From Streptomyces globosus (GTDB taxonomy: Bacteria > Actinomycetota > Actinomycetes > Streptomycetales > Streptomycetaceae): a stretch of DNA of 64,000 bases. The position numbers and the translations under genes were made by a program. The notes under the pieces are model-generated. The model searched no databases and was not told where the DNA came from. It saw nothing but the letters and a program-made list of their open reading frames with translations. The DNA lies in the NCBI RefSeq assembly GCF_003325375.1, contig NZ_CP030862.1, positions 4,653,501 through 4,717,500 of the forward strand, written 5' to 3'. Of this stretch, positions 25,091 to 33,309 are shown piece by piece; within the stretch, counting starts at the first letter, position 1, and each line of letters opens with the position of its first letter.

Positions 25091-26308
25091 ATGACCGGCG
25101 AAACCGCATCCGCTCCGGCGCGCCTGCGCTCCGCACGTCTCGCCATTGCGGCCGTCTTCTGCGTCCACGGCGCCGTCACCGGCTCCCTCGCCACCCGCAT
25201 CCCGTGGATCCAGGAGCACGTCGGCCTCGGGCCCGGCGCCCTCGGTCTGGCCCTCGCCTTCCCCGCCCTCGGCGCGGCGCTCGCTATGCCGCTGGCCGGG
25301 CGGGTCAACCACCGTCTCGGCGCCCGGCCGGCGCTGCGCGTCCTGCTCGCCGCGTGGACGCTGTCGCTCGCCCTGCCGGCCCTCTCCCCCAACCTGCCCT
25401 CGCTGTGCGCCGCACTGCTGGTGTACGGGGCCGCCTCCGGCATGTCGGACGTGGCGATGAACGCGCTCGGTGTGGAGACGGAGAACCGCATCGGCCGGTC
25501 GATCATGTCCTCGCTGCACGGCATGTGGAGCGCGGGGGCCCTGCTGGGGGCCGCCGCGGGCACCGCGGCCGCCCACCTGGGAGCCGACGCCCGCTGGCAC
25601 CACCTGCTCGCGGCGCTCGCCCTGACCGCCGCCGGGCTGGCCGCCGCGAACGGGGTGCTGGACCTGCGCAGCCCGGCGGACGAGCCCGCGCCGCCGCACT
25701 TCGCGCTGCCGCCGCGGTCGGCACTGCTGATCGGCGCGGTGGGCTTCTGCGCGGTGTTCGCCGAGGGGGCGAGCCTGGACTGGTCCGCGGTCTACCTGCG
25801 GGACGTGCTGGACGCGGACGCCGCGCTGGCGGCGGGCTGCACCACCGCGTTCGCGCTGACGATGGCGCTGGCCCGGTTCGCGGGCGACCGGGTGGTCGAC
25901 CGGTTCGGACCGGTGCGCACGGTCCGGGCGGGCGGCGTGCTGGCCACGGCGGGCGGGCTGCTCGTGGTGACCGCGCGGCACCCGGCGGCGGCCATCGGCG
26001 GCTTCGCGCTGATCGGGCTCGGCGTGGCGGTGGTGGTGCCGCTGGCCTTCGCGGCGGCGGCGCGCAGCGGCCCGGAGCCGGCGCAGGCCATCGCGGGCGT
26101 CGCGACGATCACGTACACGTCCGGGCTGATCGCGCCGTCGGCGATCGGCGCGGTGGCGGACGCGACGTCGCTCGTGGTCTCCTTCGCCCTGGTGACCGCG
26201 CTGGCGGTGGTGCTGACAGCGGGCGCGTCCGTCCTGCGTCCGCGGGCCGCCGCCGGCGGGAAGGGCGCCCCCGCCAACCGGAACGAACCCACTGGTATAC
26301 GGCCGTAA
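25091..26308 (+). CDS. MFS transporter
   Basis: A 405-residue major facilitator with twelve predicted helices, a short cytoplasmic N-terminus and Ala/Gly-rich helices. The loop-2 motif appears as GRVNHRLGARPA and its repeat as GDRVVDRFGPVR. The pattern VFCVHGAVTGSLATRIPWIQ resembles the FucP/YbjJ-like sugar-type branch. Substrate is unknown; the ROK partner suggests a carbohydrate. ATG 25091 is 7 nt after TAGTTT and lacks a ribosome site. Confidence 0.88.
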   Translation: MTGETASAPARLRSARLAIAAVFCVHGAVTGSLATRIPWIQEHVGLGPGALGLALAFPALGAALAMPLAGRVNHRLGARPALRVLLAAWTLSLALPALSPNLPSLCAALLVYGAASGMSDVAMNALGVETENRIGRSIMSSLHGMWSAGALLGAAAGTAAAHLGADARWHHLLAALALTAAGLAAANGVLDLRSPADEPAPPHFALPPRSALLIGAVGFCAVFAEGASLDWSAVYLRDVLDADAALAAGCTTAFALTMALARFAGDRVVDRFGPVRTVRAGGVLATAGGLLVVTARHPAAAIGGFALIGLGVAVVVPLAFAAAARSGPEPAQAIAGVATITYTSGLIAPSAIGAVADATSLVVSFALVTALAVVLTAGASVLRPRAAAGGKGAPANRNEPTGIRP

Positions 26309-26404
26309 TATGACGCTGGCCGCACCGGCCGGCCGTGATCCGCGCGCCTGACGTCCGGTACGGCGGGCATGCTTGGCGGACCGGATCGACGGAAGTGGTG
26401 GGAC

Positions 26405-27859
26405 ATGGGCCTCGGCGTGGGCTGGACGCTGCACGGAGACGGGCGGACCCCCGCCCCCGGAGCAGTGGTGCGGCCGGACGAGCGGCTGTCCTGGCCGCGG
26501 ACCGCGGGGCTGGGCGCCCAACACGTCGTGGCGATGTTCGGCGCGAGCTTCGTCGCGCCGGTCCTGATGGGCCTGGACCCGAACCTCGCCATCATGATGT
26601 CCGGCATCGCCACGGCCGTCTTCCTCCTGGCGACCCGCGGCCGGGTCCCCTCGTACCTGGGCTGCTCCCTGTCGTTCGTCGGCGTCGCCGCGGCGATCCG
26701 CGCCTCGGGCGGGGACAGTGCGGTGGTGACGGGCGCCGTGTTCACCGTCGGGGCCGCGCTGTTCCTGGCCGGCCTCGCCGTGCAGCGCTTCGGCGCGCGG
26801 ATCATCCACGCGACGATGCCGCCGGTGGTGACGGGCGCGGTGGTGATGCTGATCGGCTTCAACCTGGCGCCGGTGACGGCCTCGACGTACTGGCCGCAGG
26901 ACCAGTGGACGGCGCTGCTGGTCATGCTGTTCACCGGGCTGGCCGTGGTGTGCCTGCGCGGCTTCTGGTCGCGCATCGCGATCTTCCTGGGGCTGGTCTT
27001 CGGCTACGCGGTCTCGGCCCTCTTCGACCTGCTCTTCGGCAAGATCCACTCGCCGGCGGGCGGCACGGAGGCGGTCGACCACTGGCGCCTGGACCTGTCC
27101 GGTGTCGCCGAGGCCGACTGGATCGGCCTGCCGTCGTTCCACGCCCCGCAGTTCGAGTGGTCGGCGATCCTGATCGCGCTGCCCGTGGTGATCGCCCTGA
27201 TCGCGGAGAACGCCGGGCACATCAAGGCCGTCGGCGAGATGACCGGCGACCCGCTGGACGACACCCTGGGCACGGCCATCGCCGCCGACGGGGCCGCCTC
27301 GATGCTCTCCACCGCGGTCGGCGGCCCGCCGAACACGACGTACTCCGAGAACATCGGCGTCATGGCGGCGACCCGGGTCTACTCCACGGCCGCCTACTGG
27401 GCGGCGGCGGGATTCGCCCTCCTCTTCGGCCTGTGCCCGAAGTTCGGGGCGGTCGTCGCCGCGATCCCCGGCGGGGTCCTCGGCGGGATCACCGTCATCC
27501 TGTACGGCATGATCGGGCTGCTCGGCGCCCAGATCTGGCTGAACGGCCGCGTGGACCTGCGCAATCCGCTGAACCTCGTGCCGGCGGCCGCGGGCATCAT
27601 CATCGGCGTCGGCGGGGTCGAGCTCCGGATCACCGACACCTTCGTGCTCGGCGGGATCGCCCTCGGCACGCTCGTGGTGATCACCGGCTACCACGCGCTC
27701 CGCTTCTTCGCCCCCGCCCACCTGAAGGAGCAGCCGCCGCTGCTCGACGCGGGAACCTCCGACTACGACCGCGAGGACGGCCCCGCGGCGGACGGCCCCT
27801 TGGCGGACGGTGCCGGCGGCGGCGCGGAGGGCCCGTCCGGGCAGGGCCCGCGCCCCTGA
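26405..27859 (+). CDS. NCS2 uracil/xanthine permease
   Basis: A 484-residue proton-coupled nucleobase permease of the uracil-xanthine (UraA/PyrP) family with about 14 helices. Signatures are AQHVVAMFGASFVAPVLMG near the start, the QH pair in GAQHV, VIALIAENAGHIKAVGEM with the conserved Glu, and GGPPNTTYSENIGVMAATRV. Uracil is the most likely substrate by similarity to UraA, but the window holds no uracil-salvage neighbour. Start ATG 26405 (MGLGVGWTLHGDG) matches the family start; ATG 26369 is possible. The C-terminal 45 residues are acidic and disordered. Confidence 0.92.
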   Translation: MGLGVGWTLHGDGRTPAPGAVVRPDERLSWPRTAGLGAQHVVAMFGASFVAPVLMGLDPNLAIMMSGIATAVFLLATRGRVPSYLGCSLSFVGVAAAIRASGGDSAVVTGAVFTVGAALFLAGLAVQRFGARIIHATMPPVVTGAVVMLIGFNLAPVTASTYWPQDQWTALLVMLFTGLAVVCLRGFWSRIAIFLGLVFGYAVSALFDLLFGKIHSPAGGTEAVDHWRLDLSGVAEADWIGLPSFHAPQFEWSAILIALPVVIALIAENAGHIKAVGEMTGDPLDDTLGTAIAADGAASMLSTAVGGPPNTTYSENIGVMAATRVYSTAAYWAAAGFALLFGLCPKFGAVVAAIPGGVLGGITVILYGMIGLLGAQIWLNGRVDLRNPLNLVPAAAGIIIGVGGVELRITDTFVLGGIALGTLVVITGYHALRFFAPAHLKEQPPLLDAGTSDYDREDGPAADGPLADGAGGGAEGPSGQGPRP

Positions 27860-27974
27860 CCCGGGCGGCGGTTCCGGCCCCGAACCCCCGCCGCGGTGCG
27901 CCTCGTTCGCCCGAACCGGGGAAGGACACGGCCAAGTCCCCCGCTCGCGCGGCGCGGCCTGCCACCCTCCCTCC

Positions 27975-28622
27975 ATGGAAGCGGTGCTCGCGCGGATGCG
28001 CGCCCTGGACGAGCGGCTCCCCCCGCGGGACGGCGTCGCCGTCTTCAACCGGGTCTACCTGACGGTCACGGAGACGCTGGACGAGCGCATCCGCCGCGGG
28101 GACTTCCCCGCGCCCCGGCAGGCGGAGACGCTGAGCGTCCGGTTCGCCGAGCGGTACCTGGCCGCGGTGGAGTCGGAGCGCGCCCCGGCGTGCTGGCGGC
28201 CGCTGCTCCAGTACCGCCGGCACCCCGGGGTGCGCCCGCTCCAGCACGCGCTGGCCGGGATCAACGCCCACATCGGCCACGACCTGGCGCTGGCGGTGGT
28301 GTCCGCCTGCCGGGCGCTGGGCTGCGAACCGCGGGCGCTGGAGGCGGACTTCGACCGCGTCGGCGACACGCTGGTCTGCCTGGAGGAGCGCATCCGGGAG
28401 GACCTGATGCCCGGGCCGGACCTGCTGGAGGTCGCGGACCCGCTGACCCACCTCCTCGGCTCGTGGAGCCTCGAACGCGCCCGCAGCGCCGCCTGGTCGG
28501 CGGCCCGCCTGCTGTGGCGCCTGCGCCGCACCCCCGACCTCGCCGAGGAGTTCGCCGAGTCGCTGGACGCCGGCGTCGGGCTGGTCGGCCGCTGCCTGCT
28601 GACCCCGACGGGCCGGGCATGA
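27975..28622 (+). CDS. DUF5995-type protein
   Basis: A 215-residue all-helical cytoplasmic protein. The block PLQHALAGINAHIGHDLALAVV (about 93-114) is the most conserved-looking part and matches what I know as DUF5995; the histidines there could bind a metal. No catalytic role is established. ATG 27975 follows CTCCCTCC without a clear ribosome site. It converges on davB with a hairpin between them. Confidence 0.78.
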   Translation: MEAVLARMRALDERLPPRDGVAVFNRVYLTVTETLDERIRRGDFPAPRQAETLSVRFAERYLAAVESERAPACWRPLLQYRRHPGVRPLQHALAGINAHIGHDLALAVVSACRALGCEPRALEADFDRVGDTLVCLEERIREDLMPGPDLLEVADPLTHLLGSWSLERARSAAWSAARLLWRLRRTPDLAEEFAESLDAGVGLVGRCLLTPTGRA

Positions 28623-28624
28623 GG

Positions 28625-28663
28625 ACGGGCCGCCGCCGCGCTGTGCACGCGGGGGCGGCCCGT
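28625..28663. terminator. hairpin between DUF5995 gene and davB
   Basis: ACGGGCCGCC (28625-28634) pairs with GGCGGCCCGT (28654-28663), with a further inner GC-rich stem; it lies between convergent stops. Confidence 0.6.
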
Positions 28664-28682
28664 GGTCACGGGGAGCCGCGGG

Positions 28683-30380
28683 TCAGTCCTCCGGCAGCTC
28701 GACCGGGGCGATCTCGTCGTAGACGTCGCCCGGGCCCGGGTTGGTGGCGTCGGTCTCGCCGCCGAGGTGGTGCATGACGCCCCAGACGGCGTTCAGGGCC
28801 GTCTGCACGGCGCCTTCGGCCCAGCCGGCCGTCCAGGAGATGTCGTCGCCGGCGAGGAAGATGCCGCGCTTGTCCTCGGGCAGGCGGTCCTGCATGAAGT
28901 GGGTGAACAGGCGCCGCTGGTAGCGGTAGTGGCCGGGCAGGTTCGCCTTGAACGCACCCATGAAGTAGGGCTCGTTCTCCCAGGAGACCGTCACCGGGTT
29001 GCCGATGATGTGGCGGCGGATGTCGACCTTCGGGTAGATCTCGCCGAGGGACTTCAGCATGACCTCCATCCGCTCGTTCGCGGACAGCGGCAGCCACTTC
29101 AGGCTGTCGTCGCACCAGGTGTACGACAGGCAGATGACGGCCGGCTGGTCGGGGCCGTTGTCCAGCAGGTAGGTGCCGCGGGTCATCCGGTCCGTCAGCG
29201 TCATCGACATGGTGTCGCGGCCGGTCTCCTCGTCCTTGTCGAGCCAGAACGGGCGGTCGACGGGGATGAAGAGCTTGGAGGACTCCATGTAGTGCGTGCG
29301 CTCGATCGCCGTCCAGTGGTCGATCGGGAACAGCGAGTCGTCGCACGCGATCTTGGAGAGCAGCATCCAGGACTGCGCCGTGAAGATCGCGGCGCGGTAG
29401 GTGCGGATGTCGCCGGAGGCGTCGGTGACGGTGATGCGGTTGCCGGCGGTGCGGTGCAGGCGGGTCACCGCCGGGCGCGGGGTGCCGTCGTGCAGGGAGG
29501 ACAGCGAGGTGCCCTGCGCCCAGTGCACGATCTTCTCCGGCTCGCGCTCCCACAGGCGCAGCGGCAGCTGCTGGGAGCCGCCGACGATGCCGCGGTGGTG
29601 GTCGTCGGCCTCGGTGTAGACGACGCGGAGGATCTCCAGGATGGAGTTCGGGAAGTCGGTGTCCCAGCCGCCGGTGCCGAAGCCGACCTGGCCGAAGATC
29701 TCGCGCTTGCGGAAGGACTTGAAGGCCTCCGACTCGCACAGGTAGCCGTAGAAGGTCTGGTTGTCGAGCTTCTCGACGAGCTTGGCCCAGATCTCGCGGA
29801 TGCGCGGGACGTCCCGCTCGCGCATCGCGGTGTTCATGTCGGAGAAGTCGGCGCCCTCTTCGAGGCAGGCGTTCCACGCGTCGGCGACGTCCCGGTAGAT
29901 CTGCGGGAGGTCGGCGATCGTCTCGGCGTAGTGGGTCTCGCCCTTGAGGTCGACGACCGTCGAGGGGGTGGCCTCGGCGAGCGGGTTCGGGAAGGGCTCC
30001 GTCTGCAGGCCGACGAGGTCGATGTAGTGCTGCAGGGCGGTGGAGGAGGGCGGGAAGCGCATGGCTCCCATCTCCGCGGTGAGGCCCTCGGTGCCCGGGC
30101 CCTCGAATCCGACGGTGCGCAGGCGGCCGCCGATCTGGTCGGCCTCGTACACGACGGGCTTGAGGCCCATCTTCATCAGCTCGTAGGCCGAGATGATGCC
30201 GGACAGGCCGCCGCCGATGACGGCGACCTCGGTGCCGTGCTCGGTCGCCGGTATCTGGCCCAGGCCCGCCGGGTGGGCGAGGAAGTCGTCGTACGCGTAC
30301 GGGAAGTCCGGGCCGAACATGGTGATCGGCGGCTGGCCGTCGCTGTGCGGGACGGCGGTGGTGGGCACCGTGGACGTCAT
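28683..30380 (-). CDS. davB: L-lysine 2-monooxygenase (DavB-like)
   Basis: FAD monooxygenase that decarboxylates L-lysine to 5-aminopentanamide with O2. The 565-residue protein has the dinucleotide fold VIGGGLSG (54-61), EADQIGGRL, MGAMRFPPSS, and the C-terminal amine-oxidase block FLAGDDISWTAGWAEGAVQ. From memory it aligns with Pseudomonas DavB over its full length (shared GPDFP, HPAGLG, VGFGTGGWD, SMTLTDR, GHYRYQRR). Downstream of davA by 74 bp in the same operon, with AAGGAG before ATG 30380. An L-amino-acid oxidase with another substrate is the alternative. Confidence 0.88.
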   Translation of the reverse strand: MTSTVPTTAVPHSDGQPPITMFGPDFPYAYDDFLAHPAGLGQIPATEHGTEVAVIGGGLSGIISAYELMKMGLKPVVYEADQIGGRLRTVGFEGPGTEGLTAEMGAMRFPPSSTALQHYIDLVGLQTEPFPNPLAEATPSTVVDLKGETHYAETIADLPQIYRDVADAWNACLEEGADFSDMNTAMRERDVPRIREIWAKLVEKLDNQTFYGYLCESEAFKSFRKREIFGQVGFGTGGWDTDFPNSILEILRVVYTEADDHHRGIVGGSQQLPLRLWEREPEKIVHWAQGTSLSSLHDGTPRPAVTRLHRTAGNRITVTDASGDIRTYRAAIFTAQSWMLLSKIACDDSLFPIDHWTAIERTHYMESSKLFIPVDRPFWLDKDEETGRDTMSMTLTDRMTRGTYLLDNGPDQPAVICLSYTWCDDSLKWLPLSANERMEVMLKSLGEIYPKVDIRRHIIGNPVTVSWENEPYFMGAFKANLPGHYRYQRRLFTHFMQDRLPEDKRGIFLAGDDISWTAGWAEGAVQTALNAVWGVMHHLGGETDATNPGPGDVYDEIAPVELPED

Positions 30381-30454
30381 GGGGTACGGCTCCTTGCAGG
30401 TGGGGCTGGGGGGAGGGCTCGGGCCTCGGGCCCGGGGGCGCGTCGGGCCGGGGG

Positions 30455-31258
30455 TCAGACGAGGGAGGCGTAGAGCCCGGGGCGGCGGTCGCGCAGGTAG
30501 GGGTTGTTCTCGCGCGAGGCCCGCAGGAGCTCGGGGTCGACGTCGCCGACCACCATCTCCTCGCCGCGGCCGGCCCGGGTGCGGGTCACCCCGTCGGGGT
30601 TCGCCAGGCAGCTGAGTCCGACGAACTCGAACTCGCCCTCCGGGCCGGTGCGGTTGACGTACGCGATGTACATCTGGTTCTCGAAGGCCCGTACGGGGAC
30701 GAGCTGTTCGGCGACGAACTGGAAGGGGTGCATCTGCGCGGTCGGCACCAGGAGGAGGTCGGTGCCGGCCAGGGCGTGGGACCGGACGTTCTCCGGGAAC
30801 TCCACGTCGTAGCAGATCATGATGCCGACGCGGAGGCCGCCGAGGTCCGCCTGGACGACGGTGGTGTCGCCGGGGGTGAAGGCGTCCTGCTCGAAGCAGC
30901 CGAAGAGGTGCGTCTTGCGGTAGTTCGCCAGCCGGGCCCCGTCGGGGCCGACGAGCTGCGCCGAGTTGTGGACGGCGTCGCCGTCGCCGCGCTCGGGGTA
31001 GCCGTACAGGACGGCGACGCCGTGGCGGCGGGCGATCTCTCCGATCGCGGTGGCGGAGGGGCCGTCGGCGGCCTCCGCGAGGGCCGCGATCTCCTCGACC
31101 GGCAGCGCGTAGCCGGTCAGGAACATCTCGGAGGTCACCAGGAGCCCGGCGCCGGTCTCGGCGGCGCGGGCCGCTGCCTCGTCGAGAGCCTTGAGGTTCG
31201 CGGCGGTGTCGCCGAGAACGCCGGAGCTCTGGAGGAGGGCGGTGCGCAGCGCGGGCAT
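30455..31258 (-). CDS. davA: 5-aminopentanamidase (DavA-like nitrilase family)
   Basis: Carbon-nitrogen hydrolase of 267 residues that would convert 5-aminopentanamide to 5-aminovalerate and ammonia. The catalytic triad is visible: Glu44 (TSEMFLTGY), Lys115 (NYRKTHLFG) and Cys149 (MICYDVEFPE). EMFLTGY, GYPERGD and CYDxEFPEN are shared with Pseudomonas DavA as I recall it. First gene of the davA-davB operon, preceded by the promoter and repeated TTGC motifs at 31294-31392. Confidence 0.88.
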   Translation of the reverse strand: MPALRTALLQSSGVLGDTAANLKALDEAAARAAETGAGLLVTSEMFLTGYALPVEEIAALAEAADGPSATAIGEIARRHGVAVLYGYPERGDGDAVHNSAQLVGPDGARLANYRKTHLFGCFEQDAFTPGDTTVVQADLGGLRVGIMICYDVEFPENVRSHALAGTDLLLVPTAQMHPFQFVAEQLVPVRAFENQMYIAYVNRTGPEGEFEFVGLSCLANPDGVTRTRAGRGEEMVVGDVDPELLRASRENNPYLRDRRPGLYASLV

Positions 31259-31293
31259 GGGCTACCTCTGTGACAGGTGGGGTGGGTCCTACG

Positions 31294-31392
31294 AAGGTAC
31301 GTTTTCGTGTTCGATCCGGACAAGGCGTGACCGTTGCGGCGGCAGCATCGATTCGTTGCGCGTTTGCCGTGTGGGGCGGTGATTCGTTGCGC
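31294..31392 (-). promoter_or_regulatory. davA promoter with triple upstream motif
   Basis: Minus-strand promoter TTGTCC (31318-31323), 18-nt spacer, TACCTT (31294-31299). Upstream, reading the plus strand, CGTTGCG occurs three times with TTGC cores at 31334, 31356 and 31387; two of them share the 12-mer GATTCGTTGCGC (31350-31361 and 31381-31392). The nearest core is 11 nt from the -35, and spacings of 22 and 31 bp approximate whole helical turns. The same layout occurs before the permease at 34901. Confidence 0.7.
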
Positions 31393-31542
31393 GGGGGTTG
31401 CGGGGTGCCTGCGGGGGCGGGGCGTCCGGTCCGGTGGGGTCGGGCATAAAGGGGCCGGTGGCCGGTGCTGTGGTGGGTGATCGCCGTCCGCAGCAGCCGT
31501 CCGGCGGGTGCCGGCGCACCCGCGGAGAGGAGCCCAGGCCCC

Positions 31543-32283
31543 ATGTCGTCCGTGTCGCCCGTGTCGCCCGAGACCGGGCCCGAGACCGGGACGGCTGCGC
31601 CCGTCCACGCCCTCGACAACCCTGTGTGGGCCGCGCTGGCCGGCCCGCACGCCGGTCTCGCCGAGGCTGGGCCGGCGGGCCTCGCGGCCCGCTACGCCGT
31701 GGACGTCTCCCCGTTCGCGGCGCTGGCCGATCCCGGTGATCCCCGTGCCTGGGCCGACCTGGCGGCGCTGGCCGGGCCGGACGCCCCGGTGTGGCTGACC
31801 GGCCTGCCGGTCCCGCCCGGGGACTGGACGACGGTGGCCCGGTTCGGCGGGGTGCAGATGGACGGTACGGCGGTACGGGCGGAGCCCGACGCCGAGGCCG
31901 TGCGGCTGGGCCCGGCGGACGTGCCGGAGATCCTGGAGCTCGTGGAGCTGACCCGGCCGGGGCCGTTCCTGGCGCGGACCGTGGAGCTGGGCACGTACCT
32001 GGGGATCCGGCGGGGCGGCCGGCTCGTCGCGATGGCGGGCGAGCGGATGCGGCCGCCGGGCTGGACGGAGATCAGCGCGGTGTGCACGCACCCCGAGCAC
32101 CGCGGGCAGGGGCTCGCCGCCCGGCTGGTGCGGGCGGTCGCGGCGGGGGTCGCCGAGCGCGGGGAGCGCCCGTTCCTGCACGCCGCGGCGGACAACACGG
32201 GCGCGATCACGCTGTACGAGGCGATGGGCTTCACGCTGCGCCGCCGGCCCCTCTTCGTCGGGCTGCGCACGCCCGCCGCCTGA
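31543..32283 (+). CDS. GNAT-family N-acetyltransferase
   Basis: A 246-residue protein whose C-terminal half (about 115-240) is a GNAT fold: ISAVCTHPEHRGQGLAARLV gives the acetyl-CoA P-loop (RGQGLA) and LHAAADNTGAITLYEAMGF the C-terminal helix. The N-terminal half is a diverged second GNAT-like lobe. The acceptor is unknown. ATG 31543 is preceded by GGAGAGGAG. Divergent from davA. Confidence 0.88.
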   Translation: MSSVSPVSPETGPETGTAAPVHALDNPVWAALAGPHAGLAEAGPAGLAARYAVDVSPFAALADPGDPRAWADLAALAGPDAPVWLTGLPVPPGDWTTVARFGGVQMDGTAVRAEPDAEAVRLGPADVPEILELVELTRPGPFLARTVELGTYLGIRRGGRLVAMAGERMRPPGWTEISAVCTHPEHRGQGLAARLVRAVAAGVAERGERPFLHAAADNTGAITLYEAMGFTLRRRPLFVGLRTPAA

Positions 32284-32416
32284 GGCCGGCGCCCCGGCGG
32301 ACGGGGCCGGTGGGAACGCGCCGTCCGGGACGGTCCGGCAGACGGCATGTTTCGCGTCCCGCGCAGCGGGTCACACGCGGAAGCGTCGATGAGCGACTTC
32401 CGAGGAGGGGACCACC

Positions 32417-32737
32417 ATGACCGATGTCTCACGGCTGCCGGGCGCCGCCGTCCACCACTGGCAGTGGCAGCTCCGCGCCGCCTGCCGGGACCTGGGCCCC
32501 GGCCGCTTCTACCACCCGGCCGGCGAACGCGGCCCGGAGCGGGAGGACCGGGACGCGGCCGCGAAGCGGGTGTGCGCGGTGTGCCCGGTGCGCGCCGCCT
32601 GCCTGGAGCACGCGCTGCGGACCAAGGAGCCCTTCGGGGTGTGGGGCGGGCTGACCGAGGAGGAGCGCCGGGCACTGCTGGGCCGCCGGTCCGCGTCGGC
32701 GCGCGGCGTGCCCGCGGCGGCCGGCGGCGGCCGGTGA
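32417..32737 (+). CDS. WhiB-like iron-sulfur regulator
   Basis: A 106-residue Wbl protein with the four cluster-binding cysteines Cys23, Cys53, Cys56 and Cys62 (C-x29-C-x2-C-x5-C), the GVWGG turn (about 75-79) and a basic C-terminal DNA-binding tail. Wbl proteins are actinobacteria-specific, hold a [4Fe-4S] cluster and act with the principal sigma factor in development, stress or redox control. I cannot assign it to a named Wbl class. A GAGGAGG-type site precedes ATG 32417. Confidence 0.92.
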   Translation: MTDVSRLPGAAVHHWQWQLRAACRDLGPGRFYHPAGERGPEREDRDAAAKRVCAVCPVRAACLEHALRTKEPFGVWGGLTEEERRALLGRRSASARGVPAAAGGGR

Positions 32738-32775
32738 GCGCGCGTCCCGCCGCCGCGGTGCGCGGGCGGCATGCG

Positions 32776-32806
32776 GAAGGCCCCCGGCGGGATGCCGGGG
32801 GCCTTC
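32776..32806. terminator. bidirectional terminator
   Basis: Perfect 13-bp stem GAAGGCCCCCGGC (32776-32788) and GCCGGGGGCCTTC (32794-32806) with a 5-nt loop, between the convergent wbl and Lrp genes. Confidence 0.85.
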
Positions 32807-32843
32807 GTCGTACGCGTGCCTGTGCGGCGGCCGGGCGGGCTGC

Positions 32844-33299
32844 TCAGGCCGGGGCGCCGGAGGTGAAGCGGCGCAGCAGCGGGGAGAGGACGAGCACGGA
32901 CTTGGTGCGTTCCACGAAGGGTTCGCCCGCGATGCGCTCCAGGACGCGCTCGAAGTGCCGCATGTCGGAGGCGAAGACCTGGACGAGGGCGTCCGCGTCG
33001 CCGGTGACGGTCGACGCGGACACCACCTCCGGGTACCGCTCCAGCCCTCGCCGGATGTCGTCCGGCGAGGTGTTGTGGCGGCAGTAGATCTCGATGAAGC
33101 CCTCGGTCTCCCAGCCCATGGCGGCCGGGTCGACGCGGACGGTGAAGCCGGTGATGGCGCCTTCCGCCCGCAGCCGGTCCACGCGCCGTTTGACGGCCGG
33201 GGCCGAGAGCCCGACCTCGGAGCCGATGTCCGCGTAGGAGCGGCGGGCATCCTCGGCGAGGGCGTGCACGATGCGTTCGTCGAGATCGTTCAGTCGCAC
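32844..33299 (-). CDS. Lrp/AsnC-family regulator, probable lysine regulon regulator
   Basis: A 151-residue feast/famine regulator: helix-turn-helix (about 1-60; EVGLSAPAVKRRVDRLRAEG) and effector domain (about 65-145; VTGDADALVQVFASD). GTG 33299 gives the standard LNDLDERIVHALAEDAR start. It begins 10 nt after the permease stop, so the two form an operon. Because the permease and davA promoters share an unusual triple-motif layout, this protein is the best candidate to bind both; that is inference. Confidence 0.9.
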   Translation of the reverse strand: MRLNDLDERIVHALAEDARRSYADIGSEVGLSAPAVKRRVDRLRAEGAITGFTVRVDPAAMGWETEGFIEIYCRHNTSPDDIRRGLERYPEVVSASTVTGDADALVQVFASDMRHFERVLERIAGEPFVERTKSVLVLSPLLRRFTSGAPA

Positions 33300-33309
33300 T
33301 GCGGGTGGA

